In this document: piece by piece, positions 1 through 6,199 of the stretch
Numbering within the stretch: the stretch's first letter is position 1
Layout of the letters: each line of letters begins with the position of its first letter
Source of the DNA: an uncultured Lachnospiraceae bacterium
Lineage (GTDB): Bacteria; Bacillota; Clostridia; Lachnospirales; Lachnospiraceae
Assembly: GCA_902473545.1 (NCBI GenBank)
Contig: CABRSG010000111.1
Location: 1 to 7,784 of the forward strand
Length of the DNA: 7,784 nucleotides
Direction: 5' to 3'
Made by a program: the position numbers and the translations under genes
Notes under the pieces: generated by a model
The model's input: the letters and a program-made list of their open reading frames with translations, nothing else
Databases searched by the model: none
What the model was told of the DNA's origin: nothing

Positions 1-1034
1 AGCGTTTTATTTCCCTGCTGGAAAACCATCCGTGGTTTGAGGTGACAACCGTGGCGGCAAGCCCGCGCAGCGCCGGAAAGACCTACGAGGAGGCTGTCGG
101 CGGCAGATGGAAAATGACGACGCCGATGCCGGAGGCAGGCAAAAATCTGGTAGTAATGAATGTGAATGAGGTGGAGAAGGTAGCGGCAGGCGTAGACTTC
201 GTATTCTCCGCTGTAGATATGACAAAGGACGAGATCCGCGCGATCGAGGAGGAGTACGCAAAGACCGAGACGCCGGTTGTCTCCAACAACAGCGCGCATC
301 GCTGGACGCCGGACGTTCCGATGGTGGTGCCGGAGATCAACCCGGAGCACTTTAAGGTTATCGAATTCCAGAAAAAGCGTCTGGGAACCACAAGGGGCTT
401 TGTGGCGGTAAAGCCGAACTGCTCTATCCAGAGCTATGCGCCGGCGCTCGCCGCATGGAGAGAGTTTGAACCGTATGAGGTGGTTGCGACGACCTACCAG
501 GCAATCTCCGGAGCGGGCAAGACCTTTAAGGACTGGCCGGAGATGGTGGAAAACATCATCCCGTACATCGGCGGCGAGGAAGAGAAATCAGAGCAGGAGC
601 CGCTGCGTATTCTGGGCGAAATTAAAGACGGCGTGATCGTAAAGGCACAGGAGCCGGTGATCACCTGCCAGTGCATACGCGTGCCGGTATTAAACGGTCA
701 CACGGCTGCCGTATTTGTGAAATTCAGAAAGAAACCGACCAAAGAGCAGCTTATCGAAAAGCTGGTAAGCTTCTCCGGGCTTCCGCAGGAATTAAATCTG
801 CCGAGCGCTCCGAAGCAGTTTATTCAGTATCTGGAGGAGGACAATCGCCCGCAGGTAAAGGCGGACGTCGACTACGAGAAGGGCATGGGCGTTTCCATCG
901 GAAGACTGCGTGAGGATACGGTATACGACTATAAATTCGTGGGACTTTCCCACAATACTGTCCGCGGCGCGGCAGGCGGAGCGGTGCTCTGCGCAGAATG
1001 CCTCAAGGCGCTCGGTTACATTGAAAAGAAATAG
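1..1034 (+). CDS. asd: Aspartate-semialdehyde dehydrogenase, 5' partial
   Basis: Catalyses NADPH-dependent reductive dephosphorylation of aspartyl-4-phosphate to aspartate semialdehyde in the cytoplasm. This is the branch point to lysine/diaminopimelate, threonine and methionine. The gene is open at the window edge: the reading frame runs back through the first complete codon at position 3 (RFISLLENHPWFEV...), so a GTG at 42 is internal and not the start. By family length I infer that only about 20 N-terminal residues, including the GATGxVGQ dinucleotide-binding loop, are missing. The catalytic Cys sits in KPNCSIQSY (Cys codon 420-422). The general-base His is in RVPVLNGHTA (His codon 699-701). 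The substrate-binding stretch SIGRLRED follows near 895-920. The PNCS form marks the archaeal/fungal-like branch of the family rather than the E. coli type. No terminator separates it from the ABC gene 23 bp downstream, so it probably heads or belongs to that operon. Confidence 0.96.
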   Translation, partial: RFISLLENHPWFEVTTVAASPRSAGKTYEEAVGGRWKMTTPMPEAGKNLVVMNVNEVEKVAAGVDFVFSAVDMTKDEIRAIEEEYAKTETPVVSNNSAHRWTPDVPMVVPEINPEHFKVIEFQKKRLGTTRGFVAVKPNCSIQSYAPALAAWREFEPYEVVATTYQAISGAGKTFKDWPEMVENIIPYIGGEEEKSEQEPLRILGEIKDGVIVKAQEPVITCQCIRVPVLNGHTAAVFVKFRKKPTKEQLIEKLVSFSGLPQELNLPSAPKQFIQYLEEDNRPQVKADVDYEKGMGVSIGRLREDTVYDYKFVGLSHNTVRGAAGGAVLCAECLKALGYIEKK

Positions 1035-1057
1035 GATGTTCAGATAAGGAAGGCGCG

Positions 1058-1939
1058 ATGATACGATTTAAGAACCTCACGAAGCGGTTTGAGGATGGAA
1101 GGGGAATATTTGACTTTTCTTTCGAGGTGGAAGTCGGGGAGGTCTTTGGGCTGGTAGGCTCGGAGGGCTCCGGGAAGACCACCGCTCTTCGTATGCTCAT
1201 GGGATTCGAGAATCCGACAAAGGGAAGGTGCGCGATCAACGGAAAGGATTGCGTGCGCGCGTCCGTCTATCTGCACAAGATGATCGGCTATCTGCCGGAT
1301 GAGATCACTCTGCCCGCAGGCCTTACCGGACGGCAGTTCCTGCGCTCCAACGCGGAAATCCGCGGGATGCGAAACCTGGAAAATCTCTTTAACATGGCAA
1401 AGCGTCTGGAGCTGAACCTTGATAAAAAAATCGGGGAAATGACGTCGGCGGACGTGCAGAAAACGGGTATTGTCTGCGCGCTGATGCACAATCCGCCGGT
1501 AATCCTTCTCGACAATCCCTTCCGCAATCTGGACAGTAAGACGCGAAGCGTGATGGTCGATCTGATCCTGGAGGAGAAGGAAAAGGGTAAGATGGTCGTT
1601 CTCACGTCAGACAATGTCGATATCGCCGACCTCACCTGCGACCGGGTGGGGCTTCTTGACAAGGGGAATATCGTTTATCTTGGCGATGTGGAAAACATGC
1701 GGGAAAATATGTACCGCAGCTATCTGATCCAGTTTGGGAGCAGCCGGTCGGCGATGCAGTTCGCGAAGGAGTCCTTCGAGATCAGGAGCATGAAGGATCG
1801 CAATCTGGTGGTATCCCTGCAGGGGGAGCTGCTTCCGCTTATCCGCACGCTGGCAAATTATCATGTGACGAGCATCGAGCCGGTTCCATTAAGTCTGGAA
1901 GAAACATTTGTGCATATATACGGAGGACTTCATGCTTAA
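1058..1939 (+). CDS. ABC transporter ATP-binding protein with degenerate catalytic motifs
   Basis: A 293-residue nucleotide-binding subunit of an ABC-2-type (BcrA/YtrB-like) system, expected on the cytoplasmic face of the membrane with the permease encoded next. Walker A is intact (GSEGSGKT, residues 34-41). The Q-loop position is D81 (IGYLPDE), a change also common in this subfamily. The later motifs are eroded. The signature is MTSADVQK (128-135) where SxGxxQ is expected. Walker B is VILLDNPF (148-155), with N153 replacing the catalytic Glu. The D-loop is NLDS (157-160). The switch His is replaced by D185 in LTSDN. A C-terminal extension of about 80 residues follows, as in other BcrA-like proteins. 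The start ATG at 1058 has AAGGAAGG just upstream, and the 3' end overlaps the permease start by 8 bp. The altered residues suggest weak or absent hydrolysis; ATP binding may persist. Substrate unknown. Confidence 0.88.
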   Translation: MIRFKNLTKRFEDGRGIFDFSFEVEVGEVFGLVGSEGSGKTTALRMLMGFENPTKGRCAINGKDCVRASVYLHKMIGYLPDEITLPAGLTGRQFLRSNAEIRGMRNLENLFNMAKRLELNLDKKIGEMTSADVQKTGIVCALMHNPPVILLDNPFRNLDSKTRSVMVDLILEEKEKGKMVVLTSDNVDIADLTCDRVGLLDKGNIVYLGDVENMRENMYRSYLIQFGSSRSAMQFAKESFEIRSMKDRNLVVSLQGELLPLIRTLANYHVTSIEPVPLSLEETFVHIYGGLHA

Positions 1940-2657
1940 CATACCGATTCTGAAACAGGATTTTATGATTAACCGGAAAACGCTGCTGGTATTTTACTGC
2001 CTGCAGGCGGTAAGCCTTCTGATTGCCGCAGTCATTCGGAATATGCGCCTTATCCAGATTTCGGATATGTTCTGGGATACGCTGCCGGTCGTTGTATTTC
2101 CGATGCTGATGAGCATGGTGCTGGCGATGGAGACGGTGCGCAGGCGCGACGCCGACAAATCGATGACGTTTCTGCTCGCAACCGGTATCAGTCCTTCGCA
2201 GATTATTATGACGAAGGCGGTATTTGTGGGACTGAGCACATTTGTGCTGCTGGCGTTTTCCATGCTGCTCGGAAGCGTGCTTCATGTGTACGATCTGACG
2301 GGCATGTGGAACCAGAATACCTATATTGTACTGCATCTTGGAGCAATGTGCCTGCAGCTTTGCATAGCGGGCTGGTGCTTCTTTATTTCCTGCGCCGGCA
2401 GCAGACCTTCCATGCCTTTTTATTACGGGCTTGGCATCGGGCTGCCGCTGCTGTTTTATGCGGTGTGTCTGCTGCAGGATTTTGTGCCGGAGCTTTCCAT
2501 GCTGCAATATGTCACGGTGTTCAGCCTGTTCCGGCAGGAAATGTTTGTATCGCCGGGAGTTTCCACTTTCCTGGCGTCTCTGGTGCTTGCGGTGGCGGGC
2601 CTTGTGTTCTTCGGGCTCGGCAGATATGTGTTCTGCGGCCGCGGCGCGCATGATTGA
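1932..2657 (+). CDS. ABC-2-type transporter membrane subunit
   Basis: A 241-residue integral membrane protein and the likely partner of the ATPase encoded immediately upstream. I count six hydrophobic segments, at about residues 17-35, 50-67, 97-118, 131-154, 163-182 and 211-231. This is the usual layout of a half-size ABC-2 permease. Between segments 2 and 3 lies a charged stretch, ETVRRRDADKSMTFLLATG (67-85). Its position and form match the cytoplasmic coupling helix of the family, where a conserved Glu precedes a LLATP-like sequence. I chose ATG 1932 because GGAGG lies 5 bp upstream and the start overlaps the ATPase stop by 8 bp, which implies translational coupling. An in-frame TTG at 1908 has no comparable ribosome site. 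Family assignment rests on topology and context. Substrate and direction of transport cannot be read from the sequence. Confidence 0.83.
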   Translation: MLNIPILKQDFMINRKTLLVFYCLQAVSLLIAAVIRNMRLIQISDMFWDTLPVVVFPMLMSMVLAMETVRRRDADKSMTFLLATGISPSQIIMTKAVFVGLSTFVLLAFSMLLGSVLHVYDLTGMWNQNTYIVLHLGAMCLQLCIAGWCFFISCAGSRPSMPFYYGLGIGLPLLFYAVCLLQDFVPELSMLQYVTVFSLFRQEMFVSPGVSTFLASLVLAVAGLVFFGLGRYVFCGRGAHD

Positions 2658-2666
2658 TGAGGATTT

Positions 2667-4721
2667 ATGGCAAAAGCATTATTTATAGCAGAAAAACCAA
2701 GCGTGGCACAGGAGTTTGCCAAAGCTTTAAAGATAAATACATCCCGCCGGGACGGATACCTGGAGAGCGACACCGCCGTGATCACCTGGTGCGTCGGGCA
2801 TCTCGTCACGATGAGCTATCCGGAGGTATACGATGAAAAATACAAGAAGTGGAGCCTTGCGACACTTCCTTTTTTGCCGGAAAAATTTCTTTATGAGGTG
2901 ATCCCGGGTGTGGAAAAGCAGTTTAAGATCGTGAGCGGTCTTTTAAACCGCGCGGATGTGGACACGATCTACGTCTGTACCGACTCCGGGCGGGAGGGAG
3001 AGTATATTTATCGGCTGGTCGAGCAGCAGGCTGGCATGAAGAAGGAGACGAAGAAGCGCCTGCGCGTCTGGATCGACTCGCAGACCGAGGAGGAGATTTT
3101 GCGCGGCATTAAGACGGCGAAGGATCTGTCGGAGTATGACCATCTCGCGGACGCCGCTTATCTGCGCGCGAAGGAAGATTATCTGATGGGGATCAACTTC
3201 TCGCGGCTTTTGAGTCTGAAATATGGAAATGCGATCTCCAATTACCAGGGCACGCGCTATACGGTGATTTCGGTGGGGCGCGTGATGACCTGCGTGCTCG
3301 GTATGGTGGTGCGCCGGGAGCGGGAGATAAGGGAGTTTGTAAAGACGCCGTTTTACCGTGTGGTGAGTACCTGTGTCTGCGGCGGACGGGAATTTGAGGG
3401 CGAATTCCGGGCGGTGGAGGGCTCGAAATATTTTCAGTCTCCTAAGCTCTATAAGGAAAACGGCTTTAAAGAGAAGAAGGATGCCCGGGAGCTGATTGAT
3501 GCGCTCAGCGCCGCGCAGCCGTTAAAGGCGGTGGCGGAGAGCATCGAGCGCAAGAAGGAAAACAAGAACCCGCCGCTTCTCTTTAACCTGGCGGAGCTGC
3601 AGAATGAATGTTCCAGGCTGTTTAAGATCAGCCCGGACGAGACGCTGCGTACCGTGCAGGAGCTTTACGAGAAAAAGCTGGTGACGTATCCGAGAACGGA
3701 CGCCCGCGTGCTCTCGACGGCGGTGGCGAAGGAAATTTATAAAAATATCAGAGGACTCTGTTCTTGTCCGGCGGTCGGAAGCTTTGCGCAGGAGGTACTG
3801 GAGGCGGGGAGCTATAAGGGCATCAGCCGGTCGCGCTACGTGAACGACAAACAGATCACCGATCACTATGCGATCATCCCCACAGGGCAGGGGCTTGGCG
3901 CCCTGCAGCGGCTTTCGGCGCAGTCGGCGAAAGTGTATGAGCTGATCGCCCGGAGATTTTTAAGCATCTTTTATCCGGCGGCAGTCTATCGCAAGATCAA
4001 TCTGGTGACGGTCATCGGAGGGGAAAAATTCTTTTCCTCCTTTAAGGTGCTGGAGGAGCCGGGGTATCTGAAGGTGGCGGACACCCGTCAGAATAAGGAG
4101 GAGCAGACAGACGCGGCGCTTCTTTCGGCGCTGAATGCTCTGAAAAAGGGGGCGTCTCTTCCGGTGGAGAAGCTGGAGATCAGGGAGGGCGAGACAAGCC
4201 CGCCCAAGCGCTACAATTCCGGCTCGATGATCCTGGCGATGGAGAACGCCGGGCAGCTTATCGAGGACGAAGAGCTGCGCGAGCAGATCAAAGGCAGCGG
4301 CATCGGCACCAGCGCGACCAGAGCGGAGATCTTAAAAAAGCTGATCGCAAACAAATACATTGCGCTCAACAAAAAGACGCAGATCCTTACGCCGACCTTG
4401 CTTGGAGAGATGATCTTCGATGTGGTGGCGCGCTCCATCCGCTCACTTTTGAACCCGGAGCTGACGGCGAGCTGGGAGAAGGGACTGACCTATGTGGCGG
4501 AGGGCACCATCACGCCGGACGAATACATGATGAAGCTAAACAGCTTTGTCCGCAGCCGGACGGAGAACGTTTTAAATACCAATATACACCTTGAGCTGCG
4601 CAGCGTGTTCGACGCCGCGGCGAAGTTCTATGATACAAAGGGTAAAAGAGAAAAGGAGAAATCCGAAGGCAGCAGTCATAAAACAGGAGGAAGGAAAAAT
4701 GGAGAAAGCAAAAATCAGTAA
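2667..4721 (+). CDS. topB: DNA topoisomerase III (type IA)
   Basis: A 684-residue type IA topoisomerase. It passes single strands through a transient break to decatenate DNA and relax negative supercoils in the cytoplasm. The N-terminal Toprim domain starts with ALFIAEKPSVAQEFAKAL, where E9 is the conserved acid. The metal site is CTDSGREGEYIY (104-115), with D106, E110 and E112. The second Asp of the usual DxDxE is Gly (G108), a variant I recall from other Firmicute and Bacteroides TopB proteins. The nucleophile is Y341 in VTYPRTDAR, and the TopB-typical TDHYAIIPTG is at 398-407. The core ends with GSGIGTSATRAEIL (543-556). There are no C-terminal zinc fingers. The last 30 residues are a Lys/Ser/Gly-rich, probably disordered tail. 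The start follows the permease stop by 9 bp, with GAGG upstream. The 3' end overlaps the next gene by 23 bp. Confidence 0.96.
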   Translation: MAKALFIAEKPSVAQEFAKALKINTSRRDGYLESDTAVITWCVGHLVTMSYPEVYDEKYKKWSLATLPFLPEKFLYEVIPGVEKQFKIVSGLLNRADVDTIYVCTDSGREGEYIYRLVEQQAGMKKETKKRLRVWIDSQTEEEILRGIKTAKDLSEYDHLADAAYLRAKEDYLMGINFSRLLSLKYGNAISNYQGTRYTVISVGRVMTCVLGMVVRREREIREFVKTPFYRVVSTCVCGGREFEGEFRAVEGSKYFQSPKLYKENGFKEKKDARELIDALSAAQPLKAVAESIERKKENKNPPLLFNLAELQNECSRLFKISPDETLRTVQELYEKKLVTYPRTDARVLSTAVAKEIYKNIRGLCSCPAVGSFAQEVLEAGSYKGISRSRYVNDKQITDHYAIIPTGQGLGALQRLSAQSAKVYELIARRFLSIFYPAAVYRKINLVTVIGGEKFFSSFKVLEEPGYLKVADTRQNKEEQTDAALLSALNALKKGASLPVEKLEIREGETSPPKRYNSGSMILAMENAGQLIEDEELREQIKGSGIGTSATRAEILKKLIANKYIALNKKTQILTPTLLGEMIFDVVARSIRSLLNPELTASWEKGLTYVAEGTITPDEYMMKLNSFVRSRTENVLNTNIHLELRSVFDAAAKFYDTKGKREKEKSEGSSHKTGGRKNGESKNQ

Positions 4722-5364
4722 CCTGTACAACTTAGAGGAGACGATTGCAAAGGATCTGTTCGAGGGCGCAGTGTATCCGTGGGAGGTGCTCCCGAAAATC
4801 AGCGGCTTTATCTTAGCGCTTGGAGCATCCCTTGATCCAAAGGAATACGAGCAGCGCGGGGAGAATGTATGGGTGGCGAAATCGGCAAAAGTAGCGCCGA
4901 CGGCGTTCATCAACGGTCCGGCGATCATCGGCAAAGACGCTGAGGTGCGTCACTGCGCGTTTATCCGCGGCAATGCGATCGTCGGCGAGGGCGCGGTAGT
5001 CGGCAATTCCACCGAGCTGAAAAATGTGGTGCTGTTCAACAAGGTGCAGGTGCCGCACTACAACTACGTGGGCGATTCCATCCTTGGGTTTAAGGCGCAT
5101 ATGGGAGCGGGCAGCATTACCTCCAATGTGAAATCCGACAAAACGCTGGTCGTGGTGAAGGACGGCGGGGAGCAGATCGCTACCGGACTGAAGAAATTTG
5201 GTGCGATGCTTGGCGACAACGTAGAGGTCGGCTGCAATTCCGTGCTCAATCCGGGAACCGTTATCGGACGCGGCGCACAGGTATATCCGGTGTCCTGCGT
5301 GCGCGGCGTCATTCCGGCAAACAGTATCTACAAAATGAAAGGTGAAATCGTGGAGAAGCGTTAG
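4699..5364 (+). CDS. Left-handed beta-helix (hexapeptide-repeat) acyltransferase-like protein, GlmU C-terminus-like
   Basis: A 221-residue protein. About 55 mostly helical residues lead into a run of hexapeptide turns from VAKSAKVAPTAFINGPAIIG to VNPG/VIG-type repeats near the C-terminus. The segment NSTELKNVVLFNKVQVPHYNYVGDSILG followed, after a short gap, by GAGSITSNVK closely follows the acetyltransferase half of GlmU and of archaeal sugar-phosphate nucleotidyltransferase/acetyltransferases such as Sulfolobus ST0452. The His of VPHYNYVGD is at the position of their catalytic region. There is no N-terminal nucleotidyltransferase (Rossmann) domain, so pyrophosphorylase activity is not expected even though such proteins are often named that way. 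Likely role: a trimeric CoA-dependent acyltransferase on an amino sugar (inference). ATG 4699 was chosen for AGGAGG 8 bp upstream. The reading frame extends further 5' inside topB without another good start. This is the last gene before the terminator. Confidence 0.8.
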   Translation: MEKAKISNLYNLEETIAKDLFEGAVYPWEVLPKISGFILALGASLDPKEYEQRGENVWVAKSAKVAPTAFINGPAIIGKDAEVRHCAFIRGNAIVGEGAVVGNSTELKNVVLFNKVQVPHYNYVGDSILGFKAHMGAGSITSNVKSDKTLVVVKDGGEQIATGLKKFGAMLGDNVEVGCNSVLNPGTVIGRGAQVYPVSCVRGVIPANSIYKMKGEIVEKR

Positions 5365-5389
5365 GAGTTTCCGGTATTTCACTTATACG

Positions 5390-5424
5390 AGCCCCTGGAA
5401 GGATATCCGGGGGTTTTGTTTTTT
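5390..5424 (+). terminator. Rho-independent terminator of the asd-ABC-topB run
   Basis: An inverted repeat pairs CCCCTGGA (5392-5399) with TCCGGGGG (5406-5413). It has one T-G wobble and a 6-base loop, and is extendable by weaker pairs to 5390/5415. It is followed by the T-rich tract TTTTGTTTTTT (5414-5424). It lies 26 bp after the stop of the beta-helix gene and just before the next promoter, so it should insulate the upstream operon from the two-component genes. Confidence 0.9.
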
Positions 5425-5438
5425 ACAATATGGTTACA
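5422..5438 (+). promoter_or_regulatory. Candidate response-regulator box 1 (direct repeat TTTACA-N5-GTTACA)
   Basis: TTTACA (5422-5427) and GTTACA (5433-5438) are repeated in the same orientation with an 11-bp period, the spacing OmpR/PhoB-family dimers use on one DNA face. The box ends 9 bp before the -35 and 33 bp before the -10 of the regulator promoter. A 14/16-identical copy stands upstream of the lipoprotein gene at the same distance from its -10. The first bases overlap the T-tract of the preceding terminator. That it is bound by the adjacent regulator is inference. Confidence 0.6.
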
Positions 5439-5447
5439 GCCTCCCGG

Positions 5448-5476
5448 TTGTAAAAAGGGCCTTTTTGTAATAAAAT
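5448..5476 (+). promoter_or_regulatory. Promoter of the two-component operon
   Basis: A -35-like TTGTAA (5448-5453, 4/6 to consensus) is followed by a 17-bp spacer and the -10 TAAAAT (5471-5476, 5/6). The predicted transcription start is near 5483, giving a leader of about 50 bases before the ATG at 5534. The spacer holds a 15-bp hyphenated palindrome, AAAAAGG-G-CCTTTTT (5452-5466). Confidence 0.65.
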
Positions 5477-5478
5477 CA

Positions 5479-5491
5479 TGTCAGGATGACA
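5479..5491. repeat. Small inverted repeat at the predicted transcription start
   Basis: TGTCA-GGA-TGACA is a perfect 5+3+5 inverted repeat spanning the expected start site of the regulator operon. It could be an operator half-site pair or a chance palindrome. It is too short to act as a terminator. Confidence 0.35.
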
Positions 5492-5533
5492 CAAAAGCGC
5501 CCTTCTTCGGGGCCGGACAGAGAGGATTTACGG

Positions 5534-6199
5534 ATGAAAGCAAACATTCTGGTGATAGAGGATGCGGAGCATATCAACGAGCTGGTCTGCATCAATCTGG
5601 AGACGGCGGGCTATACGGCGGTGCCGTTTTACGACGGCGACGCGGTGAGCGAGCACTTAATGGGCGACGCGCATTACGACCTTGCGCTCCTGGACGTGAT
5701 GCTGCCGGGGAAGGACGGCTTTGCGCTTCTGCCGGAACTGCGGGCAAAGGGAATTCCAGTCATTTTCCTCACGGCGCGCGGCGATCTGCCGAGCAAGGTG
5801 CGGGGCTTAAAGGATGGGGCGGAGGATTATTTAGTGAAGCCCTTTGAGATGCTGGAGCTTCTGGTGCGCGTGGAAAAGGTGCTTGGCCGCTATCAGAAGG
5901 AGGAAGAATGCCTGTGCGTGCGCGACGTGGAGATTTTTCCGAAGGAGCGGATCGTGAAAAAGGCGGGCGTGGAGATCCCGTTTAAGCCGATGGAATTTGA
6001 CTGCCTGATGCTGCTGGTAAAGTACAAAAACATCGCGATCAGCCGCGAGGAGCTGCTGCGCAGCCTCTGGGGCGTGGAGTTTGAGGGCGAGACGCGGACC
6101 ATTGACGTCCATATCGCGCGCATCCGCAAAAAACTGGATTTTCAGGACGTCATCAAAACGGTGCCGCGCATCGGCTACCGTCTGGAGGATAAATCATGA
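5534..6199 (+). CDS. OmpR/PhoB-family response regulator
   Basis: A 221-residue cytoplasmic DNA-binding regulator. The receiver domain (about 1-118) has acidic residues E9/D10, phospho-acceptor D54 in LALLDVMLPG, switch Thr T80 and conserved K102 in VKPFE. A winged-helix domain (about 126-218) follows, with the family recognition-helix pattern RTIDVHIARIRKKL (188-201) and the closing IGYRLE. All phosphotransfer residues are present, so it should be fully functional. ATG 5534 was chosen because the receiver fold begins here (MKANILVIED) and AGAGG lies 8 bp upstream. An in-frame ATG at 5486 sits almost on the predicted transcription start and would add 16 unrelated residues. The gene overlaps the kinase gene by 4 bp (ATGA), making them an obvious pair. 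The repeated box upstream suggests autoregulation. It resembles PhoP/PhoB regulators, but the signal is not determined by sequence. Confidence 0.94.
   Translation: MKANILVIEDAEHINELVCINLETAGYTAVPFYDGDAVSEHLMGDAHYDLALLDVMLPGKDGFALLPELRAKGIPVIFLTARGDLPSKVRGLKDGAEDYLVKPFEMLELLVRVEKVLGRYQKEEECLCVRDVEIFPKERIVKKAGVEIPFKPMEFDCLMLLVKYKNIAISREELLRSLWGVEFEGETRTIDVHIARIRKKLDFQDVIKTVPRIGYRLEDKS

Noticed and set aside
1014..1020. GGTTACA resembling half of the regulator box
   Set aside because: Single half-site inside the asd coding sequence, with no partner 11 bp away and no promoter nearby.
1908..1931. TTG start adding 8 residues to the permease
   Set aside because: No Shine-Dalgarno sequence is near it, whereas ATG 1932 has GGAGG at ideal spacing.
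1839..2651. Long open frame on the - strand (270 codons) antisense to the permease
   Set aside because: The product is His/Gln/Arg-rich with no domain signal, as expected from the complement of a hydrophobic membrane gene. It lies wholly over well-supported + strand genes.
4813..5382. Open frame on the - strand (189 codons) antisense to the beta-helix gene
   Set aside because: No recognisable motifs. The + strand frame has clear hexapeptide repeats and a strong ribosome site.
5486..5533. Upstream ATG for the response regulator
   Set aside because: It would add 16 residues not found in the family. It has no ribosome site and lies within 3 bases of the predicted transcription start.
5416..5847. 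+ strand open frame of 143 codons overlapping the regulator start
   Set aside because: It covers the terminator tail, promoter and receiver domain in another frame, and its product is Gly/Arg-rich without motifs.
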